The notes under the pieces: model-generated
What the model was told of the DNA's origin: nothing
The model's database searches: none
Seen by the model: the letters and a program-made list of their open reading frames with translations, nothing else
DNA from: Candidatus Gracilibacteria bacterium
GTDB lineage: Bacteria > Patescibacteriota > Gracilibacteria > BD1-5 > JAGOOR01
Length of the DNA stretch: 64,000 nucleotides
Reading direction: 5' to 3'
Assembly: GCA_041660965.1 (NCBI GenBank)
Contig: JBAZVH010000001.1
Location: forward strand, 637,117-701,116
Program-made: the position numbers and the translations under genes
Shown here: positions 48,911 to 59,261 of the stretch, piece by piece
Layout: each line of letters begins with the position of its first letter
How positions within the stretch are numbered: position 1 is the stretch's first letter

Positions 48911-50131
48911 ATGTCCTATATTCTCCCTCTTATTTTCTGACTTCTTGCCTGTGTCGCCATCGGGTTTGCGATGTATTTTAAAGGACAAAATCGTTCCTCT
49001 GGGGGGACAGGAGATATCGAAAGATATATCCAAGAAAATGCTCAGATGAAGGCGCAGCTGGAAGAAAAAACTCGTGAGCTCGGGAAAATGAATCAACAAC
49101 TCAATGAAGAAAAAACTGCCAAAGATGAACTGGCAGGGAAGGGGAAAGCGATGTTTGCACAATTGACCGATTTACAAGCTCGACACGAAGCGCTCGGACG
49201 AGAAAAGGAAAAAATAGAGAAAGAACTGACACAATTTCAAGCACAGGAAATCCAAAAGGAAAAAGCGTTTACGGAGAAAGTCGAGCGACTTGATCGAGCC
49301 AATGAATCATTGGAGAATGAGAAAAAGCGTATCAGAAAAGAAGACGAAGAAGAAGCCGCACAGGAAAAAGCGAATCGTGATCGTATGTGGGCAGAGCATG
49401 AAGAAAAGGTAAAAAGTCATCTTGGCGAACTCTGCAAGCTCCCTCAATATAATTTCCAATCCTATGATAATAAACATCTTCCTGAAGGATTTGGTGGGAA
49501 ATTTAAACCAGATTTTATGATAGAATTTCTGGGGCAATATGTGATATTTGATGCCAAGGTTTCAAAATCTGAGAATTTACAAACCTACGTGAGTACGAAT
49601 GTAAAATCCACCGCCGATAAGATCAATAATGATGCAAAGATTTACCCAATGGTCTTCTTCGTTGTCCCAACGGATGCTATTGCGATGCTTTCGAAGACTC
49701 ACTTTCAAGAGCAGGGGTATGAATTCTTTATTATTTCTCCTGAGGCAATTCCAGTGCTTCTTGCGGCCTTCAAACGAATTAGTGCGTATGAGCTCGCTGA
49801 GCAGATGGATCCACGTGATAGAGAAAATATCGTTACCCTGATTGCTGAATTTGACCATCATATCAATATGCGCAATGCTCTTGATATCATCGCTTCACAG
49901 ACCGGAATCTCTGTCCTCTCAAAGGTGCACAATCTCAAAAAAGACCTCAAGGAAGAAATCCGAATGAAAAAAGGGAAGATGCGAATTCAGCCACCCTCTC
50001 CTACGGAGATGAAGACGCTGATGCTCGATACTGATACACAGCAAGATGAAATCAATGCCATCACATCACCACAAGCGGCGATTCCAGAGAAATTTTTGGA
50101 TTCAGCTGGTGGAGTGATTGGAGAGAGATAA
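48911..50131 (+). CDS. RmuC-like protein (coiled coil plus PD-(D/E)xK-type domain)
   Basis: 406 residues. N-terminal helix (YILPLIFGLLACVAIGFAMYF), about 110 residues of coiled coil (EKTRELGKMNQQLNEE ... EKIEKELTQFQAQEIQ), then a nuclease-like core with KPDFMIEFLGQYVIFDAKVS (PD ... D-x-K) as in the RmuC family of DNA recombination limiting proteins. Downstream VFFVVPTDAIAML and EFFIISPEAIPVLLAA are family-like. C-terminal tail acidic. Probably membrane-tethered DNA processing. UGA = Gly only near the start (IFGLL). Confidence 0.78.
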
Positions 50132-50152
50132 TTTTCCGCAAAATTTTCATTG

Positions 50153-50179
50153 TTGACAAAAAAATTATAAGTATAAAAT
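50153..50179 (+). promoter_or_regulatory. Promoter TTGACA-N15-TAAAAT
   Basis: TTGACA at 50153-50158, 15-nt spacer, TAAAAT at 50174-50179; the ATG is at 50200. TATAAA at 50172 with a 13-nt spacer is the alternative. Confidence 0.5.
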
Positions 50180-50199
50180 GATTACTCTAATCAACTTTT

Positions 50200-50916
50200 A
50201 TGGAACTACAAATAGGTAATATGGCAGAGATGGTAGAGCTCGGGCTTACTGGAGATATTGTGGCTTGAGGACGAATTAATACAAAACCAAATCCCGGAAG
50301 TGCTGCCGGAGACTATATTACTCGATATACAGCTAATCCAGAGGGCGCTTGCCAACAATTGCAAGCCGTTCTTTGATGAATAGGTGCTGTCTCTACTATC
50401 ACTCTTGATAAACTCTGTACTCCATCCTGAGAGCCTGCCAGACTCCATGTTATAGGAACACATTTTGAAAATGATTGGTCAACTGCTAATGATGCTGTCA
50501 TGCTATGATTTGATCGTATTCATGATATCATCACTCTTAGGCCTGTCAGTATTAATTCAGTGCCAGCAACTATACTACAAACATTATGAAAGAGTATTGA
50601 TTGGGATAAATATGTTTCCCCTGAAGATTTAGAACTGCTAGGTATGTTTGGACGTGCTGCATCAGCTCGTATTATTGCCTCATTTCTTATAGGATGAGGT
50701 TCTCATAAGAAAAACCGAAGTGTAGATTTAAGGGCTATTCTTGCACAGATTGCATGAAGCAAATTATGAGCACAAACTAGTGTCATTTTGAGACCTGAAG
50801 AATCAGATTTAGTGCCTGCGGGGCTTCCGCGTCAGCGTACTCCACTTATTAGTGCCGAAGCCAAAAAAAGAGTACAGGGTATTATAAAATTTAAATACCA
50901 GTTTACACAATCATAG
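50200..50916 (+). CDS. Hypothetical protein visible only in code 25
   Basis: 238 residues with nine UGA = Gly, so no long frame appears in the standard code. Starts MELQIGNMAEMVELGLTGDI. Segments: GRINTKPNPGSAAGDYITRY, GACQQLQAVLGGIGAVSTIT, LDKLCTPSGEPARLHVIGTH, then a helical SARIIASFLIGGGSHKKNRS and a basic tail. It has its own promoter. No family recognised; no membrane helix or signal peptide. Confidence 0.7.
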
Positions 50917-51055
50917 AGATTATTACAAAAATTTCTTCTATTTTTGATATTTTATAAGCCAGAAAGGAATAATCTCACACCCCAATTTCCTGAAAATCAA
51001 CTCCATACCAGTACTCTTGGTTGTATTTTAGTGGTACTTATGGTATTGTAAGACC

Positions 51056-51808
51056 ATGTTCTCGCGTATTTTCACGACATCATGGCAACATATTTCGCGG
51101 ACACGACTTGCTTCCATCGGAATAGTCGTGGTATTGACGGGGCTTTTCTTCACCTTCTTTATCGGATTTTTCTTGATACAGCAAGCAGAGATACAGAGAC
51201 AGCTGGTCGTCAAAAAATTTAATTACCCGATTTTTATCAGCAATCAGTACACGTCTGGTGATCAGAAGGTGATTGATTTTATGATTACGCTCAAAAAAAC
51301 CATTGCAAGCCCTGATCAGATACAATATATTCCAAAGGATAGAGTTCTCGATATGCAGATCCAGAAGGATCCGAGTATTCTCAAAATTCTTGGGGGAGTC
51401 AATCCTCTCAATGATATCATCATGGTGCCGCTCTATGGGACAAATATAGAAACTCTTGTCCGAGTGGTACAACAAAATAGTGATATGTTTGAGGCGGTTC
51501 AATCTCTTGATGAGGTTCAGAAGAGTTTGAGGGATTTTGAAGCATCGCTTCTGGAGATTAAACGTCTTACGAATATGACAGCAATTTTTCTCGTATTTAT
51601 CTGAGTGTTGATGGCGGTCCTGATGGTGGTGATTATCCGCATCCATATCCGTATCTTTCAGGACGAAAGAGATGTCTGTGAACTCGTAGGAGCTTCGCCA
51701 TTTTTCTATTGGTCGCCACATATTGTGAGTGTTATTTTCTATTGTGGTGTCTCTTTGCTCGTGAGTTGTATGATTTTTTTTCCTTTTCAGTCTCTTTTTG
51801 GCATTTAA
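51056..51808 (+). CDS. ftsX: FtsX-like ABC transporter permease
   Basis: 250 residues. N-terminal helix (LASIGIVVVLTGLFFTFFIGF), an extracytoplasmic domain of about 110 residues, then three helices (MTAIFLVFIGVLMAVLMVVII, a middle one, and VIFYCGVSLLVSCMIFF). FtsX carries the signal from ATP hydrolysis by FtsE to peptidoglycan hydrolases at the septum. Loop ERDVCELVGASPFFYWSPHI is typical. The ATPase gene ftsE is not in the window. UGA = Gly once (FIGVLM). Confidence 0.83.
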
Positions 51809-51833
51809 TACAAAAATTTTCTCCAAATAATCA

Positions 51834-51861
51834 TTGCATTTTTTTCACTCTCTCGTAGTAT
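51834..51861 (+). promoter_or_regulatory. Promoter TTGCAT-N16-TAGTAT with GTG start
   Basis: TTGCAT 51834-51839, TAGTAT 51856-51861; the GTG start codon is 6 nt downstream and is the only start after an in-frame TAG. Confidence 0.45.
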
Positions 51862-51867
51862 TTTCGG

Positions 51868-53139
51868 GTGTCACAAAAAAAGCATTCCATTCTCTCTCAT
51901 TTTGCACATCGACCATGGTTGATGGGGATTTTTGCTGTTCTCGTTTTCGTCCTTTTTCATACTGTGATATTTGCATGGCACTCCTTTGCTATTATGCGAT
52001 ATGATAACATCTATGCACAGATACAAGATAATGGTGCCGCCATCCAGATGCCAGAGGATTTTTTACAAAACTATACTGTCGCACAGAATCGTAGATTTTG
52101 GTCTCGTCCAGACGTTCTCGCTCGCGAGATAGGTGTTATCCAGGAGTGAGCAAAATCCTTAATCACGCAATATAAAAATGACGTCTACCGTCTCCATGAC
52201 ACTATCGTCCAGCATATTCGGTACCTCTCAGCTGCTTCTGAGATAGGGCAAGAAATGGTGTTTCCTGGTCAAACTGAGGTATTGACTCACGCTAATCTCC
52301 TTCAGACAAAGCTGGATGCAATCCCTTCGGGAGATATCACACAACTCACAGAACTTGCAAAATTTTCTACGAGCATGATAGAATGAGTACAAAAAAATAT
52401 CGCTTATGCTGAGCGTAAATTGATATTACAGGATATCCTCTCTTTTAAACACGAGATGCTTTTTTTAGCGGATGTGTATCGCCTTTCATCCATCAAAAAG
52501 CCCTCTCTCGACACGAAGGTTTTTTGGAAAGATTTCAAAGCTTCTTTTACGAGAAATGTTCTGAAAAATTCTTCCACTGAAGAACTCACTACTCTTCTCA
52601 AGCAACTCAAATCTCTCACACAAGACTATCGTGATACAGCTGCGCAGGCCCGTGCTGCCGCTCGTGAAAAACGTGCCGCTTGGGTTGCGACTGAAGAAAA
52701 AAAATGGGAAGCTTCCACAACAGGTGTGCCAACATCGCCTCTTCCTGAGGTGTATCAGCTCATCTCTATCTCTCTCGCAAAACAGATGATGTATGTCTAT
52801 GAAGATAATGAGCTCATTCTCTCGACATCGATTACGAGTTGACGCAATAATTATGAAACGATTCGGTGAAAGTTTCGTATCTATACCAAGCAACGCGGCA
52901 AGATAATGAAGTCGCCTTTTCCAGAAGAGGTCTATGAGCTCTGGGTCGATTATTGGCTTGGGTTTTCTGGTGGTTATGGTATCCACGATGCGTGTAATTC
53001 TACGGATTGCTGGAGAACCAAATTTGGACTCTCGAGTTATGTCTACAATGGGAGCCATGGGTGTATCAATACACCGTACAATGCTGTAAAAATGATTTAT
53101 AATTGGGCGAGAGTAGGGACGACGGTGTATATCAAATAA
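51868..53139 (+). CDS. L,D-transpeptidase (YkuD) membrane protein
   Basis: 423 residues from a GTG start (an in-frame TAG lies 12 nt upstream). N-terminal anchor (GIFAVLVFVLFHTVIFAWHSF), a long helical region (about 60-280) and a C-terminal YkuD catalytic domain: ISISLAKQMMYVYEDNELIL, then YGIHDACNSTD and the active-site YNGSHGCINTPYNAV (SHGC). The Cys acylates peptidoglycan to form 3-3 cross-links or attach proteins. UGA = Gly (QEGAKS, IEGVQK, SITSGRN). Downstream of ftsX, so a cell-wall context. Confidence 0.87.
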
Positions 53140-53141
53140 AT

Positions 53142-54212
53142 TTAATCCTGAACTTGTTTCCAATCTATTCATCGACTTGGATCATGAAATACATAGATTT
53201 GTTTTCAAGAAATTCTTCCTGGGTCAAAACGCTGCCCATCGGCATTGGGTAAAATATTTAGTAATGCGAAACCTCTCCTTTTTAAGATATCTACAACTGG
53301 TTGTGTCAGTATATGGCTCAAACAAGTACCTCATTTTGGCGTGATAATGCCTTGAGCATTATTTTTTAACTCCCATTTTTTCAATTGTCAGAAACTTCCT
53401 ATCATATGTGCTGCATAGGGATTCGTTCGATTTAAGACTTCGTTGAGATATCTGAATGATACTGTCGGTACTATTATTCTCCTTCAATTATTCCCTAAGA
53501 AATAGCGTAAGTTTGGTATCACTCCCTTGTCAACCTCGAGAGGATTCCTTCGAGCAAATTCTCGTAATTGGAGAAGTTCAGGGGTAGTCTCGTGTTGTTC
53601 ACATCAAACTTCAAATTGATAGGATGTATCGAGTGGTAATCCTAATAATTGTCTGATGGATTCTTGTACCTGTTTTACCATGGATAGACTTTTATGTCAT
53701 TGAATGCCTCACCACTCTGAAGGAATATGAATATTATCTTCACTCGATTTCACTTGAGTATCTGCTAATATTCAATCAAAATTTGGATGTTCTGTACCCA
53801 TAAAAGTTGTATTCCCAAGATATGGAGATATGGAAAAGGTAACATCTTTTAGAACATAATTTGTTCATTCTAGTTCAGCATGTTCTTTAACATACTCATA
53901 ATCTTGTTCTAGTTCTTCAATAATTCATTTAATCCATCTTGCCAATTGTACTTCTGATTCTGGTATGCCGAGAACATGTGTCGGCATCTGATCTATGATG
54001 CCTCGAAAATCATCAGGAACACTTGTCCGTATTATAATCGCTCCCGTACCTTCCCGTGATATATCGAATATTCTTTTGAGTTTATGAAAATCAGGAGATT
54101 CATGAATCTTCCATACGTATATTTCTGGTACTCTTATTCCTTTTTCTCTTGCAAATAGGAGTCACCCGTGTTTTCCGCCGTACTCATTTATATAATCCTC
54201 AATTTTATCCAT
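53142..54212 (-). CDS. Hypothetical protein visible only in code 25 (possible PEP-synthase-like)
   Basis: 356 residues with about 12 UGA = Gly and no stop, so nothing long is seen in the standard code. The N-terminus (YGGKHGGLLFAREKGIRVPE) and AIIIRTSVPDDFRGIIDQ vaguely recall the nucleotide-binding fold of PEP synthase/PPDK (GGK ... VP ... RTS). The rest is unassigned (helical EELEQDYEYVKEHAELEG, beta VTFSISPYLGNTT, and SGKQIYVFHDPSRGID near the end). A consensus promoter lies just upstream. This may be a phosphotransfer or defence protein; weak evidence. Confidence 0.65.
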
Positions 54213-54218
54213 CTGATG

Positions 54219-54245
54219 ATTATAATTTAAAATAATTATTGTCAA
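54219..54245 (-). promoter_or_regulatory. Promoter TTGACA-N15-TATAAT (leaderless)
   Basis: Minus strand: TTGACA at 54245-54240, 15-nt spacer, TATAAT at 54224-54219; ATG 54212 is 6 nt downstream of the box. Confidence 0.75.
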
Positions 54246-54297
54246 CTAAAAGAAATACCTGTTTTTATCGCTTGCAGGATGGTTTTTGAGTTTTTGG
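54246..54297 (-). pseudogene. Remnant of the rpoD 3' end
   Basis: About 50 nt matching the last codons of rpoD (55108-55155), with GAAATACCTGTTTTTATCGC and GCAGGATGGTTTTTGAGTTT; reads [13 protein letters not shown] residues on the minus strand. The rest of the gene is absent. Confidence 0.65.
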
Positions 54298-54339
54298 TAA
54301 CTACTGGACGAAGATGTATGTGAAATAAGTGCACTATAC

Positions 54340-54540
54340 TGTAGTCCTCCCCCTTGTGAAAGGTGGGAGGGGAATTTGAGAGAACGAAAAAAATAAAATC
54401 ATTTGAAAGTCCCCTGTCAAGGGGGATGGGACAGTGAGTGGGACAAAGGGGGTTGGTACCAGTGAAAACCCCCTGCCTACGGCATCCCCCTTGACAGGGG
54501 GACTTTATTCTTATCCCCCACCCCCTTTATCAAAGTGGCA
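54340..54540. repeat. Cluster of G/C-run repeats
   Basis: Several inverted units: CCCCCTTGTGAAAGGTGGGAGG, GTCCCCTGTCAAGGGGGATG, CCCCTTGACAGGGGGACTTT, CCCCACCCCCTTTATCAAAG. Same family as in pyrG. No gene in this stretch. Confidence 0.75.
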
Positions 54541-54612
54541 TAGCTCATAAACAGTACTTTCTTTCGGGTTCTCGTTTCAGGATACCGAGACCGTGTGGGA
54601 TTGTCGGAGTTT

Positions 54613-55029
54613 CTATGGTATGTTGAGATAACCCATTGCTTGGAATAATTTAATAGACGGTTTATTGAGTTTGATTTTGGTAAGCTCTTCTTTTGGTATC
54701 CATTTAAGTTCCTCAATATCATCATCAGCTCTGATTTCGCCTGAAACATATCTCGCGAGATACACGAGAAAAATATAGTGAGTCATTTCACCATGTTTAT
54801 TTGGTTCAAAATCTTCATCAAATCCGAGCGATTTAATAATCTCCACCTCAATACCTGCCTCTTCTAAGATTTCACGCTGTATCGCATCAGTCAAAGATTC
54901 TTCATCATCTACACCACCACCGATGAGGTGCCAAGTATTGGGATATGGTCCGACATCTTTTTTCTTTTTTCCAAAAAGTAGGTCTTGGTCTTTTTCGATA
55001 ACTGCACTGACAATAACGCGTGTTTTCAT
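54613..55029 (-). CDS. Nudix hydrolase
   Basis: 138 residues. Full Nudix box: GGGVDDEESLTDAIQREILEEAGI (positions about 39-62), flanked by typical strands (VIVSAVIEKDQDLLFGKKK, NTWHLIGGG) and EELKWIPKEEL. Cytoplasmic pyrophosphohydrolase of unknown substrate. It has no UGA codons, unlike neighbours, and lies between repeats and a broken rpoD copy, so it may be a recent arrival. Confidence 0.9.
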   Translation of the reverse strand: MKTRVIVSAVIEKDQDLLFGKKKKDVGPYPNTWHLIGGGVDDEESLTDAIQREILEEAGIEVEIIKSLGFDEDFEPNKHGEMTHYIFLVYLARYVSGEIRADDDIEELKWIPKEELTKIKLNKPSIKLFQAMGYLNIP

Positions 55030-55066
55030 AGGAGATATATTGCAATTTATGTCTTGATAATAAGAC

Positions 55067-55100
55067 AGTGTAGATTCCTGCTTTCGCAGGAATGACGGGA
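55067..55100 (-). repeat. ATTCCTGC...GCAGGAAT repeat
   Basis: AGATTCCTGCTTTCGCAGGA with ATGACGGGA: the same family as at 46608-46637. Confidence 0.7.
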
Positions 55101-55103
55101 ATG

Positions 55104-56588
55104 CTAGAAGAAATACCTGATTTTATCGCTGGCAGGATGGTTTTTGAGTTTTTGGAGAGTCTTTGCTTCGATCTGTCGGACACGCTCGCGAGTCACACCA
55201 AATTCTTTTCCGACCTCTTCTAACGTGTGTACTTCACCACCATCAAGGCCAAATCGCATAATGACTATCTTTCGCTCACGAGGTGTGAGGAAGTCGAGCA
55301 TATCGTAGAGGTTGGTTTTTACGAGATGCATATTCGCTGCATCATCAGGTTTCTCGTATTTCTCATCTTGGATAAAGTCGCCGAGTGTGGCATCTTCTTC
55401 TTTTCCAACGGGGGTGTCGATAGAGAGAATATCTTGGGAAATACGCATAATCTGGCGAACTTTTCGGACATCCATTTCGAGTTCGGCAGCGAGCTCTTCA
55501 ATCAATGGTTCACGATTCAATTCCTGTGTCATCATCCGGTACGTATAATTGAATCGATTAATCGTCTCTGTCATATGTACTGGGACACGTATGGTGCGTG
55601 ATTGGTCAGCGATAGCACGTGTGACACCCTGACGGATCCACCACGTCGCGTAGGTCGAGAATTTGAACCCTTTTTCCGGATCAAATTTATCCACCGCACG
55701 AAAGAGTCCGACATTTCATTCTTGAATCAAATCGAGGAGTCCGAGACCGCGACCCATATATTTTTTGGCGATTGAGACGACGAGACGGAGATTGGATTCT
55801 GCGAGTTTTTTTCGAGCGGCTTGATCTCATTTTTTTATCAGACGTCCGAGACGTACTTCCTCGTCACCATTGATCAGAGGGTAGCGTCCGATCTCATTCA
55901 GATACATTCGAATCGAATCATCTGAGATGACTGAGAGATCGATCATTTCTGGCTTTTCTTCTTCATCCTCTTTTGAGGATTCAAAGAGATTTTCACGTTC
56001 GAGATTATCGACGAGTTCTATCTTGAGAACGAGCAAGGCATTGTAGACACGATCGAGAAGGTCGATATCTTCTTCGGCCCTTGGAAGAAGAGCGGTGAGT
56101 TCATCCTGACTGATTTTTCACTCCACCTTTCATTTTTTTATCAGTTCTTGGATATTGTCTGGTATGTCTTGTACGAGCTCCTCCGGAAGTGAAGTATCGA
56201 TAAAAGTATTAAATCATTTTCCGACGCGTCGTCCATCCTTATCACGATCGACATTGATACGATTTCCTTGGGATTTTGGTCATTTTTCTCGAAAGAGCAT
56301 CTCATCTTCCTCGATTTGTTCTAGGACATGACGATCTTCGTGATCTAGAGTATCATCATCTTCAGCGATGACTTTTTTCAGAGGGACTTTCCAGTCTTGC
56401 GGATCCTCATTTTCTTCAAAATTTGGGGGAATAAAAATCTCCTTTTCTTTCTTTTCGTGTCCTTTTGTCTCTGGCGTCCTTCAGACATCGATATCATCGA
56501 GCGATATTTCTTGTATCACATCTTTTTTCTCTTTATTTTTTGTTGAAATTGGAGAAGTTTTTTTTCTTTTATCCTGAGGGGTAGACAT
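55104..56588 (-). CDS. rpoD: Primary RNA polymerase sigma factor
   Basis: 494 residues with seven UGA = Gly. Sigma-70 regions: [20 protein letters not shown] (1.2), [20 protein letters not shown] and [20 protein letters not shown] (2.1-2.2), [20 protein letters not shown] (2.3-2.4), the region 3 helix, and region 4 [20 protein letters not shown] and [19 protein letters not shown]. Region 1.1 is replaced by an acidic Lys/Glu-rich domain. It should recognise TTGACA/TATAAT boxes as found here. Downstream of dnaG by 11 nt, the classic sigma-primase pair. Confidence 0.96.
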
Positions 56589-56599
56589 AGAAAAGTGTA

Positions 56600-58252
56600 T
56601 TAAATAAGTGATTTCTCCTTTGCCTTTATGAGGAGATCTTGCAGTTTCTGAAGATCGTGAGCATATTCTTTTTGGAGCTTTCGAAAAATTGCCTTATCAG
56701 TATTTTTGATAAGTTCACTGAATTCTTGGAAGAGAGTCTCTGGTTTTTTATTTTCCGTAAGAGTTTCAAAACGGAGCTCATACATACGGAGTGTCTCGTC
56801 ATCGAGAGTACCTTCCAGACAATGCTGGAGGTTTAAAAATGAGGCATCGTGAGACATTTCAGTATAGAAAATACACTGCTCCAAAAATAGTTCTTTTCCT
56901 CCCACAAGACCCGCTATATAAGCGATAAGATAGTCTTGTCATGAGAGCTGTGGAGATGCACTTTCGGTCTGAGGTTTCTCATACTTTTTCCCACGAACTG
57001 CTCTATTGTATTCAGAGTAGAGAGTTTGCAAGCTTAAATCAAGTTTTTTTGCCGTAAGACGCAGGGATTGGTCGATTTCCACCGTCCCCTGCATATGGGT
57101 TATCATCGTGAGAATTTCTTGTAGGAGAGCTTTCTTGCCTTGATTTGTTGTGATATTATGCTTTTGTGCCCCAGCTTCTATAAGAAATTCTATGGCAGGT
57201 TTGGCATGCTGTATTTTTTCTCAAAAATCTCCTCATGACCGGAGAAATTCATCAGGATCTTTTGCTCCTCCGAGGTCAATCACATAAATATCCACTGCTT
57301 CATTTTGGAGATTTTCTATTGAACGCAGAATCGCCAATGTGCCTGCCTCATCTCGATCGAGGCAGAGGTAAATCTGGTCTGTCAGACGTCGGATGAGTCG
57401 GATATGTTCTTCTGTGAGGGCCGTGCCACTGATTCAGACGACATTATCTATACCGGCCTGATGGAGACTGACTGTGTCCATTTGTCCCTCCACGATGATG
57501 ACCTTTTTTGCTTTTGCGATGGATTGCTTTGCACGATCGATACCAAAGAGGATATTACTTTTATGAAAAATAAGTGTCTCAGGAGAATTCACATATTTTG
57601 CCTCATCACTTCCTGATTTGAGCGTTCTTCCTGAGAAAGCGATGACATCTCAGCGATAATTTCGTATAGGAAATATCAGTCGTCCGAAAAATCGGTCTTT
57701 ATATCCCGATATAAAAATGCCACTTTCGAGCAGGAGTTTTTCTGAAAAACCTTTCTTTTTCATCGATTCAAACATTTCTCGTGGCTCAAGACTATAACCA
57801 ATCCCCCACGTCTTCAGTGTCTCTTCTGAGAGTCCCCGTGCGAGGATATATTCGCGTGCCTTTTCCCCCTCGGGTGACCACAATGTTTTGGTATAAAATG
57901 CTGCCACTTCTTGATAGAGCTTTATGAGGAGTGCTTTTTCATCACTGGTTTGGTTTTGCACGGTATCTGTCTTGAGCTCTACTCATGCTTTTTTAGCGAG
58001 TATTTGGAGTGCTTCCCGAAATTCTATTTTTTCTAAAAGCATGAGTATTTGTAGTGGTCCCCCTCCTTGATTTGTTGCAAAACAGTAGGCAATTTGTTTG
58101 GCGGGTGATACGACAAAAGAAGGTGTTTTTTCCGCCTTAAAAGGAGAGAGTCATTTCCAATTCGTTCCAGACTTTTTGAGAGGTACGTATTCTCGCACGA
58201 GTTCGACGATATCGATACGTGATTCTATGTCAGAGACAAGTGTGGAGGACAT
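56600..58252 (-). CDS. dnaG: DNA primase with degraded zinc-finger motif
   Basis: 550 residues in code 25. Domain order: N-terminal zinc-ribbon region, RNA polymerase domain (GYKDRFFGRLIFPIRNY, GISGTALTEEHIRLI) with TOPRIM (VIIVEGQMDTVSLHQAG, CLDRDEAGTLAILR), and a C-terminal helicase-binding part. The N-terminal region reads WKGLSPFKAEKTPSF and QIAYCFATNQGG, where the usual metal ligands (C-x2-H and C-x2-C) are reduced to a single Cys, so zinc is probably not bound. Otherwise normal. It precedes rpoD in one operon. Confidence 0.93.
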
Positions 58253-58261
58253 AGGGGATGG

Positions 58262-58440
58262 GGGAAGTTAATAAGTTTACTAGGTTTACTGAGTTTCTTA
58301 AGTTTATTGAGTTGTTACCAAATAGATAATTCCTTCCTATGACTTTTACTATGACTATTACTCTTCTTGATTTCATAGGTTATCCGAACGAATAAATCCT
58401 TTCTCTCTCTTCTGCTTTGGCTGTTTTCTGATTCTAGCGC
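58262..58440 (-). repeat. Composite intergenic repeat before dnaG (inverted)
   Basis: Minus strand: GCAGAAGAGAGAGAAAGG, TTCGTTCGGATAACC, AAGTCATAGGAAGGAATTAT, AAACTCAGTAAACCTAGTAA. The same blocks as at 48790 and 61870, oriented toward dnaG. Confidence 0.7.
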
Positions 58441-59196
58441 TTATTCTTTTCTTGTTGTTTTGCCGAGTTCGAGGAGGATAGCATTTTTTTCAGCTTCTAT
58501 TCTCGCCTTTTCTGCTTCCTCTTTCGCTTTCTGTTCATCATCAATAAGCTTCATCTCTCGTGGATACGCTGTCCTGAGCAGCTTCTCCAGTTCATCGATA
58601 TTTTTATACCCATAACTCACTTTATCCCCCATGACCATAGCAGGTAAGGTATTTTCAATATTAAATATAGAGATAAGGGTCTTTATAACAGAGAGATCGA
58701 GGATGTAATCAAAAGAATAGACTCTGAGTTGAGGATATTTTTCACGAAGTTTTGTGAGCGTATTACCCGCATTGATACAGTCATCACATTTATCTGAATT
58801 GGAGTAAAAATAAAAAGCAAACATAATTTTTTTGCCACACCGTTCGGTGATTCTTTTCATAAGGAGATAGTCTTTGATTTCCAAGAGAGAATAAAACTTT
58901 TTTAGTTGGACAATATCGGGACTTTTCGCTCCAACATTTTGTTCTGTAAATTCAATTTTTCGAGCCAGATCTACGAGCTCTTGAGAGAGAATCTGACTTC
59001 CTACTTCTTTGCATGAAAGTTCTGAGATGAGTGAGAACTGTGTCTCACTCGCGAGGATATCGGTTGAGATACTTTCATAAATAGACTTCATCTCCACGAC
59101 ACGTGTCCGATTGAAATAATTATTGACGACAACGGCTGAGCCAAAGACTGTGCCTGTCATAATAAAGGTGATGATATATTTTTTCCAGTCGATCAT
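58441..59196 (-). CDS. Membrane-anchored thioredoxin-like protein
   Basis: 251 residues. N-terminal helix (KYIITFIMTGTVFGSAVVV), a helical region, then a thioredoxin-like segment: KIMFAFYFYSNSDKCDDCIN (CDDC), YPQLRVYSFDYILDL, TLPAMVMGDKVSYGY. Charged C-terminus (QKAKEEAEKARIEAEK). The CxxC faces outside, so a disulfide role in surface protein folding is possible. Sits at the end of a row of glycan genes but on its own promoter. Confidence 0.68.
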   Translation of the reverse strand: MIDWKKYIITFIMTGTVFGSAVVVNNYFNRTRVVEMKSIYESISTDILASETQFSLISELSCKEVGSQILSQELVDLARKIEFTEQNVGAKSPDIVQLKKFYSLLEIKDYLLMKRITERCGKKIMFAFYFYSNSDKCDDCINAGNTLTKLREKYPQLRVYSFDYILDLSVIKTLISIFNIENTLPAMVMGDKVSYGYKNIDELEKLLRTAYPREMKLIDDEQKAKEEAEKARIEAEKNAILLELGKTTRKE

Positions 59197-59261
59197 AAAG
59201 AAAAGTATTAAGTATTAAGATGGCTACAAGAAGTATTAAGATGAGAGAGTAGCTCGTGTGA

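Noticed and set aside
51080..51826. Minus-strand frame of 248 codons
   Set aside because: Shadow of ftsX; Lys/His-rich composition with no family pattern.
38430..54540. CRISPR array from repeated G/C units
   Set aside because: Units are inverted, irregularly spaced, without unique spacers of constant length or cas genes.
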